From Niastella sp. (GTDB taxonomy: Bacteria > Bacteroidota > Bacteroidia > Chitinophagales > Chitinophagaceae): a DNA stretch of 64,000 nucleotides. Position numbers and translations under genes: made by a program. Shown piece by piece: positions 25,865 to 33,567 of this stretch. The notes beneath the pieces were generated by a model, which made no database searches, was not told the origin of the DNA, and saw only the letters and a list, made by a program, of their open reading frames with translations. Position 1 is the stretch's first letter; every line of letters begins with the position of its first letter. Where the stretch lies: NCBI GenBank assembly GCA_017744515.1, contig JAGIBF010000017.1, positions 62,001-126,000 on the forward strand, given 5' to 3'.

Positions 25865-25901
25865 TTAGTGAAGCCTTAAGCCTGCATTAGAATTATATTA
25901 A
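25865..25901 (-). promoter_or_regulatory. 11-bp-period repeats upstream of DUF389 leader
   Basis: TTAG, TTAA, TTAG and TTAA begin at 25865, 25876, 25887 and 25898 on the plus strand, an exact 11-bp period; in minus sense the arms read CTAAT/TTAA. A minus-strand TCGGTTTG at 25833-25840 could be the -7 box. The nearest downstream gene is DUF389, with the terminator at 25748-25774 in between. Confidence 0.62.
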
Positions 25902-25925
25902 AGAACATTGTTTCAACATTGCCAT

Positions 25926-26268
25926 GTTAGGCAGCAGTTGTAACCATCTGACGGCATTCTTCCGCACATTGATGACATATGCGGGCGCATTTCTGACAGT
26001 GTTCGGTATGATGCTTCATACATTCGTCACCGTAGGCCTGACAAATATCAGCACAAATGAGACACACATCTGCGGCCTTCGCACTACCCAGACTCATCAA
26101 CTGGGCTGCGGCTTAACAGATAGCAGCGCATTCCATATCCAGTTGAATACAACGCGCCATCATTTTCACATCAGCTTCCTGGGTGCACGACGAAGCACAA
26201 TGATTACAAATGGCCGCACAACGCAAACACGCGTCAATGCAGCTTTGATAGTCGTGATAATTGTTCAT
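25926..26268 (-). pseudogene. four-helix-bundle copper-binding protein (DUF326-type), in-frame stop
   Basis: Starting at MNNYHDYQSC (26268), the frame encodes a Cys-rich four-helix protein of the DUF326/Csp-like copper-storage type: CIDACLRCAAICNHCASSC, then CIQLDMECAAIC. A TAA at 26113-26115 interrupts it. The same frame then continues without shift through AAAQLMSLGSAKAADVCLIC, ADICQAYGDECMKHH and CQKCARICHQCAEECRQM to a normal TAA at 25926-25928. About 113 codons in all. Family members usually have Tyr after the ECAAIC block, so a single Tyr-to-stop change explains the break. It could be a recent null allele or a sequencing error; stop-codon read-through is a remote third option. Confidence 0.8.
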
Positions 26269-26345
26269 AATAAAAGTTTCGAAAGAAAGCAGCAATTATC
26301 CTGCCCGCGCAGCAAGCCAAATCGTATCAGTGAGGAATAATACAC

Positions 26346-27536
26346 TCAAACAGTGGGAGAAGGTGCGTCGGTTTTATTACGGCGGTTTAAGAACAATAAC
26401 CAACAGCATCCTGCAATCGCAGAAGTGGCAGAAGCGACCAGTACGGCAAACTTCGCATTGGAACGGATACTTTCATCTGAAAAGGACAATAAAGCAATGA
26501 AGATCGACATGGTAAAGCCGATCCCGCCCAGCAAACCGATGCCCCCGATATGTTCCCATTTCGCTTTGGAAGGAAGCTTGGCCAGTTTTAATTGCACAAC
26601 CAGCCAGGAAGAAAACAATATCCCTATAGGTTTGCCGATGATGAGGCCGGCTAAAATGCCAAGGCCCAACGGTTTTACCAGGCCAGCTTCAATGTTGGAT
26701 CCAAAATGAACATTGGTATTGGCAAGCGCAAACAAGGGCATGATTAAAAAATTGACAGGATGCGACAGGAAATGCTCCAGCTTCTCCAGCGGAGATACGC
26801 TCGAATCGGGCGTGGTAGGAATAGTGAACGCCGTTAATACGCCGGCTATCGTTGCATGAATACCCGAATGATGTACAAGATACCACAAAGGAAGAGCAGG
26901 CAATAGGTAGGCATACAGTTGCTTTACACCAAGACGGTTCATCAATACCATGACACCCCATATTCCACCGGCGTATAATAAGTTGGTTAGATGAAGTTGC
27001 GGAGAATAAAAGACCGCAATGACGATGATGGCAATTAGATCATCGGCGATGGCCAGCGCAGCCAGAAATATACGCAGTGAGGCCGGAACCCTGTTGCCAA
27101 GCAGCGACAGAATACCAATGGCAAAAGCAATATCAGTGGCCATGGGAATACCCCAACCGTTGGCAGTGATCGTACCGGCATTGATCAGAGAATAAATGAC
27201 GGCCGGAATCACAGCCCCGCCGATAGCAGCAACAACCGGCAGTGTTGCCCGCTTCGGAGAAGAAAGTTCACCTTCTATCAGCGAGCGCTTGATCTCAAGA
27301 CCCACAAGCAGAAAGAATATGGCCATCAACCCGTCATTGATCCAGGAAAGCACAGGCATGCGCAAATGAAGCGAATCCCACCCTAACTCTTTTCCAAGTA
27401 AGGCATTGAAGCCAGCTCCGGCCCCTGAATTCGCAATCACCAGCGATACAATAACACACAGAAGCAAAAAAATACCACCAATAGATCCGGATTGGATGAA
27501 CCTTTTAAAAAAGGCAGGATTTATTCTCAACATCAT
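26346..27536 (-). CDS. nhaA: Na+/H+ antiporter NhaA
   Basis: 396-residue inner-membrane protein that exchanges Na+ (or Li+) for H+. Twelve hydrophobic segments and the family motifs are present: GLEIKRSLIEGELS, MATDIAFAIGILSLLG and the paired aspartates ALAIADDLIAIIVIAVFYS that bind Na+, with GKPIGI near the end. The C-terminus is complete. It is divergent from the Ca/Na antiporter gene, with 137 bp between the two starts, and 77 bp upstream of the broken copper-protein gene on the same strand. No 11-bp repeat element was found in its promoter. Confidence 0.95.
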   Translation of the reverse strand: MMLRINPAFFKRFIQSGSIGGIFLLLCVIVSLVIANSGAGAGFNALLGKELGWDSLHLRMPVLSWINDGLMAIFFLLVGLEIKRSLIEGELSSPKRATLPVVAAIGGAVIPAVIYSLINAGTITANGWGIPMATDIAFAIGILSLLGNRVPASLRIFLAALAIADDLIAIIVIAVFYSPQLHLTNLLYAGGIWGVMVLMNRLGVKQLYAYLLPALPLWYLVHHSGIHATIAGVLTAFTIPTTPDSSVSPLEKLEHFLSHPVNFLIMPLFALANTNVHFGSNIEAGLVKPLGLGILAGLIIGKPIGILFSSWLVVQLKLAKLPSKAKWEHIGGIGLLGGIGFTMSIFIALLSFSDESIRSNAKFAVLVASATSAIAGCCWLLFLNRRNKTDAPSPTV

Positions 27537-27673
27537 TCATTATGCATTACTACCTGAAATATACTACTGTTGAATACAGTAATGTAGATTGTTGCAAAAA
27601 TGGGCTATTTTAGCAAACATCCAAAACAACTTAGCCGCAAAAGCGCTATCACCCTTAAAACTTGTTCCCCTGT

Positions 27674-28603
27674 ATGATTATTGATCTCATCATATTTGTA
27701 ATTGCGCTGGCTGTACTCATCCTTGCTGCCAGGTTTTTCACCAATGCTGCGGAACAGATCGGTAAATGGCTTTCCCTTCCTTCATTTGTAATTGGCATCT
27801 TCATTGTAGGCATTGGCACTTCGCTACCCGAACTGATCTCCGGTATCTTGTCGGTTCAACAGGGAGCCACGGAGATCGTGCCAGGCAATATCATTGGCGC
27901 CAACATTTCAAACCTCTTGCTGGTTACTGGCTTTGCAGTAGCAATGGGCAGAAAACCCATAGCCCTCGGCAGCACGTACATATTTATCGATTTGAATTTC
28001 CTCATCGGAAGCGTGCTGATGTTTTATATCATTGCTTATGATGGCGCCATCCATGCCGGCGAGGCTTTTCCGGCAGTGATGGTGTTTATTATTTATAGCA
28101 TCTACCTCATCAAAAGCGGCACACCTGCCCTTGATAGCCAGCCTGTGGCTAAACCACCCTTCCCCCTTAAAGCGGTACTTATATTGCTGATGGCTGCGGT
28201 GGGCATCTATTACGGAGCAGCTTATACAGTGGAGTCTATCCAAAACATCGCCCGGGCCATCAACATACCAGAATCGATTATTGCACTCACGGCACTTTCA
28301 CTCGGCACCACCTTGCCCGAACTGGCCGTTAATGTCACCGCAATAAAACAGGGAAAAGCAGAAATGGCCATCGGAAATGTGCTGGGCTCCTGCATATTCA
28401 ATACACTCGTTATACCTGGTGTTGCATCGGCATTGGGACCTATCCACGTCCCGGGCGATCTGCTTACCTTTTCATTGCCCGTAATGGCAGGCACAGCAGT
28501 ACTATTCTATCTACTCGCGCAGGATAAAAGAATTTCAGTGTATGAAGGATTGTTGTTTGTAGTAATATACCTGCTGTTCATCCTGAAGATTACTGGTATT
28601 TGA
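27674..28603 (+). CDS. calcium/sodium antiporter (CaCA family, YrbG-like)
   Basis: About 309 residues from the ATG at 27674 (a TTG at 27662 is in frame). Inner-membrane exchanger built from two inverted halves, each with an alpha-repeat: GIGTSLPELISGILS in the first and SLGTTLPELAVNVTAIKQG in the second; the glutamates in SLPE and TLPE bind the cation. PGNIIGANISNLLLV and IGNVLGSCIFNTLVIPG are the matching second motifs. About ten membrane helices, complete length. It belongs, by position, to the ion/osmotic stress genes of the island. Confidence 0.92.
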   Translation: MIIDLIIFVIALAVLILAARFFTNAAEQIGKWLSLPSFVIGIFIVGIGTSLPELISGILSVQQGATEIVPGNIIGANISNLLLVTGFAVAMGRKPIALGSTYIFIDLNFLIGSVLMFYIIAYDGAIHAGEAFPAVMVFIIYSIYLIKSGTPALDSQPVAKPPFPLKAVLILLMAAVGIYYGAAYTVESIQNIARAINIPESIIALTALSLGTTLPELAVNVTAIKQGKAEMAIGNVLGSCIFNTLVIPGVASALGPIHVPGDLLTFSLPVMAGTAVLFYLLAQDKRISVYEGLLFVVIYLLFILKITGI

Positions 28604-28650
28604 TTACATAGACTATACAATGAACGCCAACGGACAGAAAAATTGATACT

Positions 28651-29541
28651 TCATTGTCTCATAGGAAGTATAATCGTAAATACAGCTCGTCCTGTATCAC
28701 TACCCTCGGCAATAATAATGCCACCATGAATGGTTACGATCTTGCGACATATCGCAAGGCCGATTCCTGTACCTTCATAATCCGTCCTTTGGTGCAGCCT
28801 TTGAAGTCGGAGCCGCTCGGTAGGGAAGGAGAGAGCCGATATTGCCTCCAGTTCCAACTCTGTTAATGCCGTCCTTTCGATTTCCCTCTTAGTCATTTTA
28901 AAGCCCAGGAACGGGTCCTTCTGCAGCCATCCATTCCGGATACAGCGGTTGACAATCTTCCTGAAATTACTAAGATATTTCATAGCAGGGTTGTGACTGC
29001 ACTTACGGACGCTTTTCAGCCAAAATTCATATTCACTGATGAATTCATAATTAAGCTGGGTAATGTCCATATCATCCACCTTGTACTTCCATTGCAGGAA
29101 AGACCGGGTGTGCCGCATAGAAGTCTCGTACCGCTCCAGCGTACCGGCAGAATATTCATTACCCACCAAAGCAGCCATTTGCTAATTATGCTGTTTAAAG
29201 ATTTCCATGATCATATACTTGTGGACCTTGATCTCATAGCCCTGTAATAGCGTTTTGATGTTTTCGGCTGTCACCGGATGACTATTATCCTCCAAACGCT
29301 TCCTCAGGTCATAAACCTTCCGCTGAAGAACTTCCAGGTATGAATTAAGAGATTTGGCAGCTTCAGTTTTCCCTTCTGCTCTGCCTGCTTGGATATTCCA
29401 TTTTTCAGGAGCCCATTTCCTTTTTGTACTTACATCGCATGAATTGCCATTGACGGTAATTCTCAAATAGATAAAATACTCGCTTGCATTAGCTGTTTTT
29501 GGCTTCTTGATGAAGAAAATTAAACCGAAACTCTTTTCCAT
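28651..29541 (-). pseudogene. tyrosine integrase remnant fused in frame to a histidine-kinase C-terminus
   Basis: The 5' part (29541-29182) encodes an arm-type DNA-binding domain (FGLIFFIKKPKTANASEYFI) and stops at an in-frame TAG (29182-29184). The same frame resumes (MAALVGNEYSAGTLERYETS) with the SAM-like core-binding domain of a Bacteroidota integrase, up to LSFPTERLRL. At about 28800 it switches to RLHQRTDYEGTGIGLAICRK, the G2-box end of a histidine-kinase ATPase domain, and runs to a normal stop. The catalytic integrase half (R-H-R-Y) is gone, as are the kinase dimerisation and N-box parts. So the gene is doubly broken: one nonsense codon and one deletion/recombination junction. It lies at the 3' side of tRNA-Ser, the normal place for such an integrase. 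Confidence 0.85.
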
Positions 29542-29736
29542 TTACAACACTTTAAAGGTTTCCAAATTACGCCTGTGGCGCAGTGAATAAATCGAGTTCA
29601 GTTCTTACAAAGTGTTAATAATCTGCCGCTTGCGTCAAGTTTTGCGCGTCTTTGTAAAGTTTGATAAGACGCCACGAATGACGCGCTGGACACAGGCCAT
29701 AAAATGGAGTAAAGTGCAGGAAGGCTAAAAAAGCAA

Positions 29737-29768
29737 AAAGCCTGCAAATCATTGATTTTGCAGGCTTT
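29737..29768 (-). terminator. terminator downstream of tRNA-Ser
   Basis: AAAGCCTGCAAA pairs with TTTGCAGGCTTT around an 8-nt loop, 36 bp beyond the tRNA 3' end on the minus strand and followed by a T-rich stretch. Confidence 0.8.
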
Positions 29769-29803
29769 ATTACTATTAGTTGATCTAACTTAATTGATTT
29801 CAG

Positions 29804-29888
29804 CGGAGAGAGAGGGATTCGAACCCCCGGACCTGTTACAGTCAACGGTTTTCAAGACCGCCGCATTAAACCGCTCTGCCATCTCTCC
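29804..29888 (-). tRNA. tRNA-Ser(TGA)
   Basis: 85 nt including the discriminator base, with no encoded CCA. The acceptor stem GGAGAGA pairs with TCTCTCC. The anticodon arm is GCGGTCTTGAAAACCGT with loop CTTGAAA, anticodon TGA (serine UCA). A long variable arm (GTTGACTGTAAC region) is present as expected for tRNA-Ser, and the T-loop reads TTCGAAT. Its 3' end faces the integrase remnant, and partial copies of that end recur at 18012 and 16155. Confidence 0.95.
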
Positions 29889-30097
29889 GGCGCGAAAGTA
29901 GTATTAGAATTAATTCATGCCAAAAAAATCACAGAAAATATTTTAAGTCAGTGATTTATACCGAAAAAACTGACCGCGCCAGGTTGCGGAAAAAAGCGCC
30001 GGAGCCGCTACCACACGGCATTTTCAACCCCATCGTATAAGGAAAAAATAACCAGCAAACTATTTCAACGGAGATAATAGGGTAGATGGAATAACCC

Positions 30098-30565
30098 TTA
30101 CTTTTTATAATTAACCCTCACTTTCGTCCCATCAGGCAGATTCCTGATCTGTTCACAGATCTGGCCAGAGAAGGTAAAATGAACATCCACGTCTGTAGGC
30201 GCTATGTTTTCCACAGAGTAAGTGCCGCCAATCACAGGAAGCTTTAAATAGCTATAAACCTCTCCCGCCTTTAATACTTTACCGGCATTGACCAGCTTTT
30301 CTACAAATCCGGGAAGAAACCAGTCATCTACCTTCTCTTCGTCATGAAGAAATTGCTCAAATTGAGCCAGGTCATCAGCGGCCCGCGTTAAATCCCCGCA
30401 ATCAGTCTGCAGCCAGTAAACCCCACCATCATCCCCCACATAAAATACATCCCCCAGACAAGAGACCAGCACCACAGATTGGATATTGGGAATGCGCCAT
30501 TTCCAGCTCGACAAAACATTGTCGAAATCGATACCTGCAATATTTATGGTTACATCTATATTCAT
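30098..30565 (-). CDS. DUF1851/Tdi1-like immunity-type protein
   Basis: 155-residue soluble protein. The block GDVFYVGDDGGVYWLQTDCGDLTRAADDLAQF resembles the core of DUF1851 (GAD-like/T6SS immunity Tdi1) proteins, where a D-x-G-x-V-x-W-L turn is typical. The following helix (FEQFLHDEEKVDDWFLP) also fits. It overlaps the preceding gene by 4 bp (ATGA, 30562-30565), so the two are translationally coupled. In such families the role is often protection against a toxin, but no toxin is recognised beside it. Assignment by eye, moderate confidence. Confidence 0.65.
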   Translation of the reverse strand: MNIDVTINIAGIDFDNVLSSWKWRIPNIQSVVLVSCLGDVFYVGDDGGVYWLQTDCGDLTRAADDLAQFEQFLHDEEKVDDWFLPGFVEKLVNAGKVLKAGEVYSYLKLPVIGGTYSVENIAPTDVDVHFTFSGQICEQIRNLPDGTKVRVNYKK

Positions 30566-31566
30566 AACAGATTGTCTTCAAATATAACAGGCATTTCCGA
30601 TAAAATGCAGTAACACACACGAAGCGCCCACTCCGAATCCTCCAACTCCAGGTTGTCACCCTGATCCATGTCTGTCTCCTCCACGCCTTGGGTCGTGTCC
30701 TCACTAACCAGTTCCTGCAATTCATGTAATTCGTCTTCAATTCGTGTTTCGTTCCTTAACATTTCTTCGTTGCCTCCTTGCGTTTCTGCCTCGATGCCTT
30801 TACTCTGAACGCTTGACTCCAGACTCTGAACCGCTTCCAACACCCGAATCGCACTTCCCTTCACCAATACCTCATGTCCATCCACCACCTTGTAAAAATC
30901 CATCCCCAACACCTGCACCGCCACCTGCCCGTTTGCCACTTCCAGCTTGTGCTCGAAACCAATCGTGCCCGGCGTCTTCTTACGCAGCGGCAGCAATTCA
31001 CTCCGCCCGATGGCCTGTTCGTATTTCCTTCGCCCGAAATCAACAACCACCATCGTCGACACCAACCGGAAATGAGTAGCCTCCGCAGGAAACCCCTTCC
31101 GCTTCCGGGCAATAAAAGAAGGCACCTCCACCTTACAAGCGCCTGTCCCAACATCCAGTGAACGCACCAACGGCACAGGCAACGCATACTCCAGCGACAA
31201 TTGCTTATTGAAATTAAAACCCGTCAGCAGGTCGATATGCCCCTGCGCGGCACGCCTGAAACCAAGATCATTCGTCTCATCACGCCGGGCGGCCTTGTAA
31301 AACAAGCCGTTCATGCGCCCATTCATACTCGAACCCGTTCGCCCATCCAGCACCTCGCCGAGTGCATGGCGCAACAACTGAGCATCCTTGATAGCCAGTT
31401 GAAACTCTTCCGCATTGCGCCGCGTAAGCGCGAAATTCTCATGCGACAATACCCGCTCCCGCGTAGGGCCGGGCTTCATGCCGGCAATAATACCGTCCTG
31501 TGTTTGGCGGAACGTCACATCATCGATCGATCCGCGAAGCTTGAATAAGCCAATAACCCTGGCCAT
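30562..31566 (-). CDS. uncharacterised Bacteroidota protein (MAR-x2-G-x2-K/L family), acidic tail
   Basis: Start set at 31566 (MARVIGLFKLRGSIDDVTF), where family members begin; an upstream ATG at 31626 would add 20 atypical residues. 334 residues. The opening, a small L-x-G-x(3)-D-x-x-F strand pair followed by GIIAGMKPGPTRERVLSHEN and FALTRRNAEEFQLAIKDAQL, recurs in orphan proteins across Bacteroidota whose function I do not know. The middle is basic and helical; residues about 255-334 are strongly acidic (EDELHELQELVSEDTTQ). No signal peptide. Coupled to the DUF1851-like gene by a 4-bp overlap, so the two probably act together. Confidence 0.7.
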   Translation of the reverse strand: MARVIGLFKLRGSIDDVTFRQTQDGIIAGMKPGPTRERVLSHENFALTRRNAEEFQLAIKDAQLLRHALGEVLDGRTGSSMNGRMNGLFYKAARRDETNDLGFRRAAQGHIDLLTGFNFNKQLSLEYALPVPLVRSLDVGTGACKVEVPSFIARKRKGFPAEATHFRLVSTMVVVDFGRRKYEQAIGRSELLPLRKKTPGTIGFEHKLEVANGQVAVQVLGMDFYKVVDGHEVLVKGSAIRVLEAVQSLESSVQSKGIEAETQGGNEEMLRNETRIEDELHELQELVSEDTTQGVEETDMDQGDNLELEDSEWALRVCYCILSEMPVIFEDNLL

Positions 31567-32158
31567 AATCGTAAATGTTAGTTTATAAATAAATATTGGA
31601 TATTGCAAAACGGTTGCCCTTATCAACCCTTCAACCAGTTAACTTGTCAACCGGCAACAAAGCTCGAAGCTTCTTCACGAATTTCCAAATCATCACTGTC
31701 CCTTATGACCGAAAATGGTAGAAATGACCGAAATTACCGTTTTGTCCGGCAAAAAAAATCCTGAATTAATTTGATAGCAATAAAATGCACGGGATAAAAC
31801 AGCATACGGCCTAAACGCTGGAGATATGCATCAGGAATTTCCATCCAATCCACTAAATCCAATGAATCGTGGTTCAGACATAGATGCTGGCAGGATGCTA
31901 AAAAGATCAAGAATTCCGGAGGGAAGACAGAGACAAGCCAGTAGCAGGATAATAGCAAGACGGAGGCAAGGGAACAACCCTCAAATGCAGGCTGGACGCG
32001 GAAATACATGCTCAGTACGATGAGCACCGGTAGGAGAGAAGATGGAAGAAATACAATATAAACCGCTATAATTCATACAACAGTAAGATACAAAAAATAC
32101 CAGCAAAGCGACATTAAAAAAATTAGAAGCGGCTCCTGTAACTTCGTCTTTTCATGTT
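31567..32158. other. 592-bp gap, no convincing gene
   Basis: Short frames on either strand (97 codons minus at 31734-32027, 65 codons plus at 31826-32023) overlap each other and show no family features. The region holds the 8-bp tandem repeat at 31623-31654 and ATGACCGAAA twice, at 31705 and 31724. Confidence 0.55.
31623..31654. repeat. four tandem 8-bp units (T[C/T]AAC + 3)
   Basis: TCAACCCT, TCAACCAG, TTAACTTG and TCAACCGG follow each other with no gap. The same four-unit order TCAAC, TCAAC, TTAAC, TCAAC is found at 43963-43994 before the UvrA-like gene. Confidence 0.7.
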
Positions 32159-33535
32159 TTACAACTTCAATTGAGTCGTAACACCCGCAAACAAAATATC
32201 ATTCCCCCTTCCGATCTCCTGCAGATAACTCCCGGCCTTTAGCCACGTAAACTCAGCCCGGAAATACAAAAATGGATTAGGCGCAAAGACAATGTCAGTG
32301 GCAAACTGATTACCGATATGCTTTTGCAAAGAACCTTTTCCGGCATACAGCATAGCCGTACTGGGACCATAAATGCCATCCTCGACACTGTAGCGCCAGA
32401 AAAAGTCACTGTCAAAATTCCAGGCCAGTTTGGAAGAAAAGTTCAGCGTCACGGAAGGATGAATGTCGAACAGATTCGACGGACCTATCACAGAAGCAAG
32501 ACCGAAATAGCCGCCACGTGGAAATAGCGGATTGAATGTTTGCAGTTTGTCATCACCTGCCCGCCGGTCACCACTGATGAATTCAGTCTTGCAGCCCAGC
32601 TCGGGTTGCAGGGGGAAGTGTTTGAAACGGTAGCTGCTGTTCAGCGAAGCAGTCCAGGCGGAGATAGTGCTTTGATCAATACTGCCAAACTGGTACACGG
32701 CTTCTGCATCGTAGCGCCAGTTGCCCGCGCTGCCAAACAGGCGCGTGCCGATGGAATGCCTCGTTTCCTTACCCTGTGCATTGCTGAAGGAGGCCGCAGG
32801 ACGTTGCAGACCGAGATAATATACGTCGACGTGACGAACGAACGGCACTTGTTGCAGCGTCCAATAGCTTCCCCAGAAATGAGTACTGCCGTTGAACTTG
32901 TCATCGAAGATGCCTTTGCGTGCGGCCACGTAATGGCTGGCAAAGAAGTCGGCCTGCACATGCTTCCAGCCAGCCAGTAATGTAATGCCATCAAAAGATT
33001 GCCGGTTGTTAGGACCTTCACGAACCGAAACGAGGCGCTGTGAGCCATAAGCAAGTTCCTGTCTGCCTGCCCTGAGTGTCAGCCGCAAGGGAGCAGTGGG
33101 GCCGTTCGAAACATCCACAAACGCCTGGTGAAGTTCCAGCGGATTATCATCCACAGGGCTGGGCGATAGCCGGCTCCCGGCCCCACTGCTTTGCAGCTGC
33201 GCAAAAGCGCGTATATGTTTCCCGAGGTGAACATCACTGTGCACCAACAGGCGGTTCAGCACGTAGCCATCATGGTCCCTGGGCTCATCCTTGAAGTTCT
33301 CGTTCTTGATATAGAAATATTGAAAACGGACATCTGCGCCAAAACTTACAAAGCTGTTGCGTTTGCCCCCAAGCGATTGATACTTGATATCCTTATACCA
33401 GTCGCGTGAGGTATCACTGGCCAGAAAACGATAATCATCATTATACCGCAACAATTTAAAATCCCCCATTTTTTGTCCGTAACCAAAGCTGGTGATATAT
33501 AGCAGGGCAAGGATGAGCCCAATAACCTGTTTCAT
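32159..33535 (-). CDS. alginate-export-type outer-membrane porin
   Basis: 458 residues with a signal peptide (LILALLYITSFGYGQ) and an 18-strand-like barrel pattern with many aromatic girdle residues. The N-terminal block KYQSLGGKRNSFVSFGADVRFQYF and HQAFVDV ... GRQELAYGSQRLVSVREGPN correspond to the alginate_exp family (AlgE-like). The C-terminus ends in a strand, FAGVTTQLKL. In Bacteroidota such porins are not confined to alginate; the substrate is unknown. The alpha/beta hydrolase gene upstream ends 32 bp before its start and is on the same strand, so the two may be co-transcribed. Confidence 0.82.
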   Translation of the reverse strand: MKQVIGLILALLYITSFGYGQKMGDFKLLRYNDDYRFLASDTSRDWYKDIKYQSLGGKRNSFVSFGADVRFQYFYIKNENFKDEPRDHDGYVLNRLLVHSDVHLGKHIRAFAQLQSSGAGSRLSPSPVDDNPLELHQAFVDVSNGPTAPLRLTLRAGRQELAYGSQRLVSVREGPNNRQSFDGITLLAGWKHVQADFFASHYVAARKGIFDDKFNGSTHFWGSYWTLQQVPFVRHVDVYYLGLQRPAASFSNAQGKETRHSIGTRLFGSAGNWRYDAEAVYQFGSIDQSTISAWTASLNSSYRFKHFPLQPELGCKTEFISGDRRAGDDKLQTFNPLFPRGGYFGLASVIGPSNLFDIHPSVTLNFSSKLAWNFDSDFFWRYSVEDGIYGPSTAMLYAGKGSLQKHIGNQFATDIVFAPNPFLYFRAEFTWLKAGSYLQEIGRGNDILFAGVTTQLKL

Positions 33536-33567
33536 AATGTGAAGTTGTAAGGATGAGGAAGCACTAA

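Noticed and set aside
26261..26709. Plus-strand frames opposite the 5' end of the copper-protein pseudogene and the 3' end of nhaA
   Set aside because: Antisense to well-supported minus-strand genes, with no protein-like pattern.
27600..27640. TTAG at 27610 and 27631 as a fifth copy of the 11-bp repeat element
   Set aside because: The spacing is 21 bp, out of the 11/22-bp register, with no further units.
31734..32027. 97-codon minus-strand frame opposite a 65-codon plus-strand frame
   Set aside because: Neither shows a signal peptide, domain or operon link; they overlap each other in a low-information region.
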